Shown piece by piece: positions 10,701 to 19,674 of a stretch of 26,690 nucleotides of DNA (the first letter of the stretch is position 1; each line of letters begins with the position of its first letter). The stretch is from Ectocarpus siliculosus (taxonomy: Eukaryota; Sar; Phaeophyceae; Ectocarpales; Ectocarpaceae). The position numbers and the translations under genes are program-made. The notes under the pieces were generated by a model. That model did no database searches, was not told where the DNA came from, and saw only the letters and a program-made list of their open reading frames with translations. The DNA is taken from positions 2,525,945 to 2,552,634 of the forward strand of contig FN649742.1 in NCBI GenBank assembly GCA_000310025.1, written 5' to 3'.

Positions 10701-10823
10701 AACGCGTCTCCCCCCGCCAGGGCAGCCGCCCGTTTCATGGCACCGACCAACGCCAACGACGGTTCCGCCGTTGCCATGGAACAGTTGCTCCGAAGTAAAG
10801 AGCCACCAGCGGGAGAGGAATGA
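7732..10823 (+). CDS. Cof-type HAD-superfamily hydrolase, five exons
   Basis: Exons 7732-8145, 8660-8878, 9209-9409, 9904-10012 and 10642-10823 join in frame to about 374 aa, with stop TGA at 10821. The HAD motifs are complete and in order: motif I ASDVDGTLTT (nucleophile and acid/base Asp, exon 1), motif II as FFPATGK at the end of exon 1, the motif III Lys in GASKGHGVDVLL (exon 4), and motif IV LGDAENDVEML across the exon 4/5 join. The cap between motifs II and III (TPGVFIQGLVVYSG, LIAYSGDEI, ALYSEPMP) is the type IIB cap of Cof/YbiV-like sugar-phosphate or nucleotide phosphatases. The enzyme probably dephosphorylates a small metabolite using Mg2+; the substrate cannot be told. The first ~100 residues precede the domain. 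They are Arg/Ser/Ala-rich with almost no acidic residues, suggesting a mitochondrial or plastid transit peptide. The start is the first ATG of the open frame; an upstream exon is possible. Confidence 0.9.
7923..7963 (+). repeat. Short trinucleotide repeat (ATC/AGC) inside exon 1
   Basis: Runs of atc and agc triplets encode a Ser/Ala-rich linker (SSSAAAASASAAAS) between the presumed transit peptide and the HAD domain. The run is likely length-variable between strains. Confidence 0.7.
8146..8659 (+). other. GC-AG intron in the HAD phosphatase gene
   Basis: Exon 1 ends ...GGCAAG followed by gcaagt, the classic context of a GC donor, and the intron ends gagcag. Using this donor and the 8659 acceptor joins PATGK directly to TRTGM in phase 0, which matches the continuous family sequence. 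The nearest GT (8150) would shift the frame. Confidence 0.75.
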
Positions 10824-11481
10824 GTTTATTGGATAGTGGACTGGAGTTTTTTGTTTTGTGTATTTTGCAGCGCGGGGACTTGCCCGTAATTACGTGATTT
10901 TGGTTGATTTTGTCCATGTAGAGGGATGGCTGTGGGACAAGACCCTATGCTGACTGGTAGCGGAAAAGCATTTGTGCTGTGCTGGGCGTTCAAGCACGCT
11001 CTCAAGTTTCGTTTTCGATCTAACGCGGTTACCGACGGGCGCCCTGCATAGGTCGAGGCCAATCCTTCCCGTTCGGGCGCCTGCCTGTGTATTTACGGTG
11101 CCGATATGCCGTACCACATTCTTTAGCTGCGCACACGTGTAGAACGACGTCGACAACCACCGCTGCCGACATTGTGATGTTGGGCTAGATCACCCAGGAA
11201 GGAGACCGCAATCTACAATATGTGGGAGAGTTGTGTTCCTGGCAAGCCGTCGGCACCATCTCAATGACCTTCCGCCTTGGGGGAGGCCCGGCGACGCCCC
11301 AATGCCGTCGTGCAAAAACAGACGATTGGCCTGCTCACATTTCCTCTGCAACGTCGATTCTACAAGTCTGGGCAGGAAATTCCGGGCTCAAATAGGCTTG
11401 TACCACAACCTCGCCGCGACCTCACATCACGTCTTCCTGGCACCTACTAGCCCGATATATTGAACGCCGACTCTGGTGCAA
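10824..11481. other. Convergent 3' intergenic region
   Basis: It lies between the stop codons of the phosphatase gene (+) and the gamma-tubulin complex gene (-), so it must hold both 3' untranslated regions and polyadenylation sites. No open frame with family resemblance and no clear AATAAA-type signal was identified. Confidence 0.5.
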
Positions 11482-14400
11482 CTATCGCGACAAATCAGCG
11501 GCAACAACAAAATCGTCGCCCCCGTACCCGCCATACCCAATGACGGAAAGGAGCGGCCTGGCCCGAGTCCCGCCGCCCGCCGCGCAAATCTCCGAAAGGG
11601 CCGCGCAAAGTCCTCGCCTCGCGGCGTCGAACTTTTCTCTGACGGCCGCCAACTCTGCGAAAGCCTCGTCAGGCAGAACCATCTCCCCAACAGCACTGCC
11701 GGTGCAGGTACCATTACTAAGGTCCGCGACTGAAGCGGGGGGAGACCGCGAAGGCTTTGAAGAAAGCAGACCGTCGGTGATCCTCCCGACGGTGCAAATC
11801 ACTGCGTAGAACTCTCCGATGCTACCGCGCGCGACCGCGCCCTGCCTATCCGTCCCGAGGAACATGTAGCGCTGCATTTTGGTGATGTAGCGCGAGTGAG
11901 CGGCCACGAGAGCCGCAAGACCCCCCCCTCCACCTCTAGCCGCCCCTCCTCCCGCGACGGCGAGCGACCGGCGGAGATCTGGCCAGTCTGCCTCCGCCTG
12001 TTCTGCGAAGTAGGACTGTTCGGCGTGTGTTGGGGTGTGAGGGTGCGAGGGTGGGTGGGCGGGGACGGGGTCACGCGCGTAGAGCTGCGAAAACGAGTGT
12101 TCAGCGGCGTGGGTGACGAATACGAACCACTAATGGTCCAGGATAGGGTGGGGGATAACTAGAGCCGCTGACTTCCTCCACAAAAAACAAGTCTGTCATT
12201 GCACTCCTTCAAGATGGATACCAGTGCTGTTGAGGGGTGGGCGATTTCGTAAAGAGACAATATTTCTGAAATTGTCACCACCGTCGGCAGTAGCTGAGCA
12301 CTCGTACGAGAGAGTAAGTTTCAAACCAACTCAGCGCCCCCATCATCTCACACCGTGACCGCATTTCTACAGACATCAACATCGACAGCAGTGTTCAACT
12401 GATGCGTTCTAACTTGCTGGAATTCCCGCTGCTGGACATAATTCACCTGCAGACTGTCGGCCATGTGCTGCATCTCATGCCGGAACAAGTGCAACCAATG
12501 GAGCCTCCCCCTGTCCCATGACACTCTCGCCCCCCCCCGCTGCCGCCGGCTGCTCCCGCTGCTGCTGTCGCCCCCACCACTACCGCCACCCCGGCCGCTT
12601 CTCCGCCCCCCCCCCCCAACTCCACCAATACCACCGCCGCTCGCCGCATCCAAGCACGCATCCAGCTCCCTCAACACAAGGCGCAACCGCCTTAAACGGT
12701 GCAGCGCCAGCTGGTGCCGGATCAGCGACCGGTGAATGCTTCCGTAGGTGTGGAGCACCCCCGTCGGCAGAAGCACGCCGACCGGCCACTTGACCTCGAG
12801 AACCGGCGACACGAAAGACAGAGCAACCGGCGAGTACAGCTCTTCCTCCTGAACCGACAATGAGGACGATAATGATAACTCAGCACGAGTGGTGGTGGTG
12901 GTGATGGTGGCGGTTGCCGAATGCACGGCGCCCCCCGTCATGCCGCTCGACTCTGCTCTCCTGCCGAGGTCCAAGGATCCCGTCGCCGGCCCCGAGCCCA
13001 GGATGCCGCCGCAAGTAGGGTCGACCTCGTACCGGAACGTCTCCGCGAGGGGTACGGAATCAAGCCCTGTCGCTAACGCCGAAGCCGCGAACGCAGCGTC
13101 GAGGTTGGAGGATCGGCGCCAGTCCACCCTGCGAGCGCGGAAAGTTGTGGTGTTTCGGGGTAGACATGTTTCAAGACTCGGCCATGTCATTTCGGTTTGA
13201 ACAAGCATCCACTGAAAATACTTGTGAGCATATCAACATAAATCTATCGGCTAGCTAGGTAACCCCCGCCCCACATGCTTCTTGCGACGGCTCCTGTTGA
13301 ATTTGGGGTGGCTGACAGTCTCTTCTGCGCAGTTTCGCCGAACCCACTACGGCATCTCCGTGCCTCACCCGCCATCGTAGAGCCCATCCAGTAACCGCAG
13401 GGTAAAATCATGGAGAAAGTCGGACGCGAGCCCAAGCAAGAACGTTCGCAAGGAGGCCAGGTGCTCCGCCACACCCGCATCTCGCACCAGAAACGCCAGC
13501 GCCGCCGAATCTACCGCGCTGCACTGGGCCAACACGGGCTCTCTCACGCATCTGCGCACGATGACCTCCAGCGGAAGGGGAGCATCCCCATCCGTCCCCA
13601 AGTCCAACGCACCGTTTCCCCTGTTGTGTGCTTCCGGAAATAGGCTCCAACTGTCGTTAGGGCGCTTGTCTTTGGCTCCTTCTCGGTCTGGTTTTTCTGC
13701 TATAGCGCCACCCTTCACAGCCTCTGGTCTTAAATCGGCAGCGTTGGGATCTGTCCGGTCTCCGAAAGTCGGCGGGTCTATCAACGCCTCCCGGGTACCG
13801 CTGCGGCTTTCGGTATCACCTCCCAACTTCCCCACCGCCATCGGCGCGTCGTCTTCCACGGCAAGCGAACCACCGACAGCACTCTGGCCGGATTCTCGGG
13901 CGGTGGCCCTCGAGACGTGCTCACCGTCGTTGTTGTCGTTGTCACGCTCTCTGCTGTCTTCTCCCTCAGCGATGCGTCCGGCTCTCGGCGCCTTGTCGAC
14001 GCCGTCAGCAGAATCATGGCTCAGGATGCGCGAGACGGCACTTGAGCTGCCGCCAGGCTCCTGGACGATTCTTCTCACGCCAGACCTTCCAGGCAGGGGG
14101 CCCGACGTCGTTGCGTCATCGCCACCGCCGTCGATGTTCGCCGCGAACGCTCCTGACACTCCGTGAGACTTTCCCCCGGGTTCTTGCACGATGGTCACGT
14201 GCGAGAACTTCATTCCTTGAGCTTCGTTCCCCTCGCTGCCAACCGCTTCAGCCACGCCTGCCATATGCCCGCTTGGCGCGTCCAAGATACCCACGGGCGA
14301 GATGTTAGCATCATCGCCCCCTGGGCGCTTGTCCGGCGCTCCAGAGCCTTCAGAGTCTCTTCCGCGCTTGATTGTGCCCACCTCTTCCTCTGCCCGAACC

Positions 14401-14937
14401 TCGACCCTACTTCCATCACTGTCGGCGTTGAGCTCGCCCTCAGCTACCGCTTGCTCGACTACGTGACCCATCTGTCCGCCACCGGTCCCATCGCTGCTGT
14501 CGGGGCCCCCACCAACGGCGTCCGCCGAGCTCGCTTCAACACCGTGAAGGGTGTTGTCTGCGTTGTCTGCGTCGCTAACACCTGCTTCGTGCCCGGCAGT
14601 AGTGCTGTGGCTCTCCGTCCCTGGCCCTGCTCCTGCTGCCATTCCCTCCCACCGGTGCATTTCTTCCTCGTAGAGCATTTTCAGAGAGGCGCGGGCCGCC
14701 ACTACCCGCGCGCTTCGCTGCCGCTTCCAACGAGCTCGCGCCGCGCGGGCGTCGGCCTCTTTTCCCAGAACGCGGTACCTCTCCGTGATGGCCGCTGCGG
14801 CAAACGCTTCGGCCTCGGATGTCGGGGGGTCGAGGAAGGACAACACTCCTTGTCCGCCATAGACTGCCGCTGGGGGCCGCTTCTCGGCTGCGGTCGCGGC
14901 AGCAGTGACGTTGGCAGCAGCGACGGCAGCAGCGGCA

Positions 14938-14977
<40 letters not shown>

Positions 14978-17900
14978 GATCTCCCTCGAGGCCCTGAACC
15001 CAGATTCGTCGAGCCTCTTTGACGGATGCATAGTCTCGTTCTCGTTGCAGCTGTGATGAATACAGTGCAAAGGCGTGGATGGTATATTTTTGGTCCTTGA
15101 CTAAAAAATTATGTCCGAAGCTGAAAATTGTGGGGAAGTGCTCCAGTGGGCTGATTTGCGTCGAAGTTTGAGGAGGCGAACGTCTAGGCTTTATCTCGGA
15201 CGACATTTCCTGCAGAACGACATCCAAACGTGTCAAGCCATCTTTCTTTTCTCTGCCACAACAACGATGCAGACTCCATTCTTCCACGTTGGGGAATAAA
15301 TCACATAGGGATTCGTGGCAGGCAGTACTGTGCGTGCCAGATACGGGTCTAACATCTCACCAGCCCACAGCGATACTAGGAAATGTTTGCATGCTCCTCC
15401 AAAGAACAGAACGAGCAACAGCCGAAAACGAACCACCTCCCACACTGTACAGCATCGCCCCGGGACCTACCAAAGATGACAAAACTTCACCGAAAGAAGT
15501 GCTCGAAAGGTATAAACGTCTCGTTGACTCACGATAGATCGTGCTAAAATAGAGTATTCCCGATGATTCCTCAAGAGAACAGAACGAACCGCCACCGAAA
15601 ACATACCAATCCCCTACACGGTACAAGGGATCCCTCCGGAGTGGGCTTATGAGAGAAAAACTGTCTTCAAGGGAGGATGCAAGATGAACATAAAATCAGG
15701 CAGCACGACCAACTGCACGCTGCGGTATGACGTTTCCCAAGCTCAACGGCTCACAACAGTGACGTGTTCTTGACTCGAACAGCCCAGCGAACCTTAACGA
15801 ACATAACAGACAATACACAAATGTGTTAACAGTCTCACGGCCCTGCTCCGGGGCTGGTAGAAAATGACAACGTCGTGCGTTCTCCCCACCACTCCAAGAC
15901 AAAAAGCCCTGCGTACCTGGAGCTTCCCGAGAGCCGACCTCTCTTCCGCCAGTAACTGTTCGCTCCCACCCCCACGTGTCATTCCCGTCTTCATCTCTTT
16001 TTCCGCAGCGCGTGCTCGAATCTCGCGCGCGGCTGACAGCCCCGCCGCTGCTCGCAGCAGCCTTAGGCGCTCGAAAATTGTCACACGGGATGCCAGAGCA
16101 CGCGATCCGAAAACCAGCGAGAGCGGCGGCGGAGGTGAAGCCGAACAAGCAGTGTAAAACTCCAGGCTTGAGAGCTGCCGGCGACAGAAAAGGTAAAGGG
16201 CGGGGGGGTTGCGTTGTGGGAATGGCCAAGTATGCACCTTGTGGCTGTTGGGGTGGCACACTCACGAGCGTCGTCAAACAAAGGTAGGTCTTTCGCAGAC
16301 AGCCGGAAAGATATTTACCGCAAGAACGGACATGGATACTTCGAGAACGGTTTTTTCTCATCTCTCCAGAGTACATCACCTGCGTTTGCACGAAACGAAA
16401 AAAAAAACGAAGAAAAAAAAAACGAACCTTCAGCATGCGCAAAAGTTTTCCGGTCCGGGCGGCGGCATGCAACACGCCCCCTGCGAGGAAGCAGGGAACA
16501 CCGGCCGCTCCGTTCTCACAGAAAGCAAGGCTCATGAAGCTACCGCCACCGTCCTCCGTCCAAGGTTCCTTGGTCGCCTTCGAGGTGTCGCTACCTGTCA
16601 GTCTCTCTCGGCAGCGCAGAGGAAATTCCTCGCAAGGGTCATCCTCTGCCCACATCTCTCCAGACCAAATCCATCGGCCCAACATAGACAAGTACGGCGT
16701 CGCGGCACTGCTCAACAGCGCAAGGGCGGAATCCCCCTCTGCCATCACCCTCTCGAAAAAGCAGGTACTCTCCCCCCCGGGCTTCGACGCCACCCTGACC
16801 TCTGCAGCCTTGTAGAGATATGTCAGCAGGGAAGACCCTCGAGGGAACGCGTTGAACACAGCCCTCACGCCCCCGGCAGACCGCAGATCGTCCTCAGAAA
16901 GGCCGCAGATCTCTGCGAGCGCTCCCACTGCTCGTCGGAGTTGGGTGGTGTGGGCGAGGATCCCGGCCAAAGAGCAGCAGCGTTGTTCATTGAGCGGTGT
17001 ATCCTGGGTGCCGTGGAGGCAGGCCGAGTCAGAGTCATTCCACCCAAGGCCCTCGAGCTCCATCGTGACTCCAAGCAGGGCGGACTGGACCTCGGTCAGC
17101 TGCCGCCTCAATTCAATCCCGAACGCGCGCGCTACCTGTCCGTTTGAGGATGGTGTGTTCACGAGACAACGGACAAATTCTTGCACCCTGCGATACCAAG
17201 TCCCGGCCATCGCGAACTCCTCCAGTAGCGACGAGAGCGCGCCGGGAGAGAGACCAGCTACCCGCGGCGGCATCAATGGCGCCTCCTCTACTGCTCCGTC
17301 CTGCCCAACGTGCCCGCACACGCGCATTTGTGCGTGAGTCTCGTCGTACCAAAAGTACCCGGATGGCACTCCTTGCAAGGCCGCGAGTGCCCGGCGTACC
17401 ACCTCCACCTCGGCCTTGGCCGTAGTGTCTGCTTCTCCCAAGGAGCCGCCCAACCCAGCCCACTCGAAGTGTTCGCGATAGCACAACTCGAACGCCCTTT
17501 TCGAGCTAGGTCCGCCGCCCTCGCCCGTGACGAGGGGGGCACACGCGAGCGCCCACTTCGGGAACGAGGGGTCGTTCCAATCGGCTTCTGTCCGCTCCCA
17601 CCCGACCGGCTCCAGCTCGAGCGCAGCAACTTCATGATTTGCCGCATCATGAATCACTCCCGAAAGGTGACCACCGTTTTCGCTTCCCCAGGGTGGTGCA
17701 AATTCGTCGATCGGTAACATCCTGCCGCACTTCCCCTTCGGTGAGCGTAGCACTCCGCGGGGACTCTGCCATAAAACGTTAGCCTCTTTGCCAATAGTCC
17801 TCTCCGGGAGCCCGTGTTGATACCCGTCGCCCACGGGGTGGTCGGCTGGTCGTCGAGGGGGCTTATGCAGCTTCGCGGCTTCCAAAAGATCCGTCGGGAG

Positions 17901-19289
17901 GCCCTCTTCAAGGTCGGGAAAGGAAAGCGCGAGTCGGAGTTCTCTAACGGCAGGAGATCGCGCGTCTATATTGGCTTGACTAAGAGCCCCACAGAGGTCG
18001 AGGCCGCCATGCACCAATGGTGCCCCACCATTAACTTGACTAGCAGCTACCACCGGCATGGAAAGGTTCAGTCTTCTAACCCCATTGCCTTCCACATGTT
18101 CCACCGCCATCACCGGGGCGGCAGGAGCCCCCCCAGAACCATGGGCTACTACTGTGTCGTCCCCAGCAGTAGCGGAGCTCTCGCACAATCTGGTCCAGTT
18201 GGCTGGTGAGAGCGGCGCGGTTGCCATAAGCTCCAGGCCCTCGTCCAGGGACGGTCCCTTGTTCATGTCGAGAATGCCTCTTTCTGAGGAAAATTCGGCG
18301 TCCGTGAACCAGGGTATGCGCTCAATCGCGCCAACGACGCCATGCTTGGCCGTGTCGGACGAGGAATGCAGGGAAGAGGACAGCGTGGTGGCGGCGGGGG
18401 TGGCGGTACTGTCTCCGTGTAGCACGCAGTCGTCGGGCAGAAGATATTGATGCTGCTGCTGCCGCACGCCCAAGGATGCTGCCTTTGTCGCCAGAGCAGG
18501 TCCGTCTGCCTTACCAAGGCCCTCAGCACGACATCCTGCCGCTGCCTCAGATGTGCAGGAGCCCAAACCCACCGCCTCTGCGCGATGGTCAGACGGATGG
18601 CCCCGTTGTTCGCCGCGAAAGAACATCGCCACCGGAAGGCTTCTAGTCGTAGCATTTTTTTTCTCCTCCTGTTGATCCGGCTGTCCTGCCTCACCACCGG
18701 TGGTGCTGGTGCTGGTGCTGTACAACCGTTCCAATACCCGGCGACTGAGCCCTCCCAAAAACTCCCAATCGTCGACATCCGAAGCCCGTCGTCCTTCCCC
18801 CCGAAGGGCCAAGAGAAGCCTCAGAACATTTGCCACGACACTTGAACAACCGTCTGCATCTTCTCGCTGTCGTTCATCACGCCCATTAGATGCAAGTAAG
18901 TCTTCCACAAGACCTTCGAGCGCGTTCGCTGGGTCGTACCTCCGAGCTCGGCGAAGCTCGAGAGATACGGCCGAGACAGCAGCAGCAACGGACGGGCCCG
19001 CGTCGAAGTTGTCACAGCAGTAGTGGTTGCTGTCCTCAAGGGCTGCTTGGGCTAAGATCTCGGCGTGACTCGGACCACCAAAAAGGAGGATGTTGTAGGC
19101 CCGCCGCAAACCCCGTTTTCGGAGACTCGACGAGCATGTTGCTATTGCTGACCGAGTGTTCTCGGGAGGGTGATACTCCCCTCCCCAGGATGGAGAAGAA
19201 CACGCCTGTGAGGCCTCCTCCACCGAGGCAACCAGAAGCGACAACAATCGGGGAACGCTGCTCGATTCGGTGCAGTCTATATTCTTCAT
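11482..19289 (-). CDS. TUBGCP6: Gamma-tubulin complex component 6-like (GCP6, Spc97/Spc98 family)
   Basis: Minus-strand exons: 19289-16428, 16174-15917, 15050-13369, about 13176-12447 and 12015-11482 (stop TAG), about 2,020 aa against roughly 1,820 in human GCP6. Near residue 40 SLRKRGLRRAYNILLFG resembles the GCP6 N-terminal conserved segment. The GRIP1 region lies at about residues 640-954: LSSLLEEFAMAGTWYRRVQ, SSLLTYLYKAAEV, ATPYLSMLGRWIWSGEMW. After a long low-complexity acidic insertion (most of exon 3), GRIP2 begins with HLASLRTFLLGLASDFLHDF. It continues VKWPVGVLLPTGVLHTYGSI, LFRHEMQHMADSLQ and SYFAEQAEADWPDLRRSLA up to the C-terminal helices. The big central insertion favours GCP6 over GCP2-4. 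The protein would sit in the gamma-tubulin ring complex at microtubule-organising centres and help nucleate microtubules. The start is uncertain: ATG at 19289 precedes the conserved block, but the frame is open to an ATG at 19442. The exon 3/4 join is the weakest. Confidence 0.88.
12890..12911 (-). repeat. GTG/GGT microsatellite in GCP6-like exon 4
   Basis: Triplet repeats read on the minus strand encode a threonine run (TITTTTTR) in a linker just before the conserved VKWPVGVLLP segment. It lies within coding sequence and keeps the frame. Confidence 0.6.
14924..14977 (-). repeat. GCC/GCT triplet repeat coding poly-alanine
   Basis: A nearly pure run of ggc/agc triplets on the plus strand reads on the minus strand as at least 17 consecutive alanines, followed by VAAANVTAAATAAEK. 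It lies early in exon 3 of the GCP6-like gene, next to a charged helical segment (QRERDYASVKEARRIW). Confidence 0.85.
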
Positions 19290-19674
19290 GGATGCCACTC
19301 TGTTGCTGTCGCTCAGCACCTCATTGCCCGCCCAAGCCCACTGCCACTGCACGTGCAACATCCACATCGCACAAGAATCGCTCAAGAACCAGGACGAGGG
19401 GCGCCGTGAAGAGATTTTTTGAAAATGCAGAGCATACCCCATGTGGTTCTCTCTTTTTCCCGAAGCATCGGTGGTTGCACCGCATTTGAAACGGCCGACC
19501 GTTAGGTGAGGCGTGCCTTTGTATCATGATGTACGGTGCCTTTAGTAGTACGTGTGCAAGCCATTCTCCACGCGTCGCTTCGACACCCGCGATACACGTG
19601 GACTCCCGGAACCTTGAAAGCACACCCAATTCTGAACGGGTGTATTGGGATGCGCGGGTGCGATCGCATACAGG
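19290..19674. promoter_or_regulatory. Divergent promoter region between GCP6-like and filamin-like genes
   Basis: The two start codons face away from each other and are about 385 bp apart, or about 230 bp if the GCP6-like start is at 19442. The gap must therefore hold both promoters and 5' untranslated regions. No TATA box or known operator was recognised; the assignment rests on gene orientation alone. Confidence 0.45.

Noticed and set aside
13561-15056. Long plus-strand open frames opposite GCP6-like exon 3
   Set aside because: They mirror the minus-strand GC-rich coding sequence and have no recognisable motifs. The minus strand carries the conserved GRIP2 start and fits the gene's exon chain.
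15696-16427. Continuation of the 1,248-codon minus-strand open frame past 16428
   Set aside because: After the donor at 16428 the frame reads a poly-T-derived Phe-rich stretch and loses family resemblance. The next real exon (16174-15917) is in another frame.
16209-17147. 312-codon plus-strand open frame opposite GCP6-like exon 1
   Set aside because: It is antisense to the conserved GRIP1 region. Its composition is that of a shadow frame, and it crosses the true exon 1 donor.
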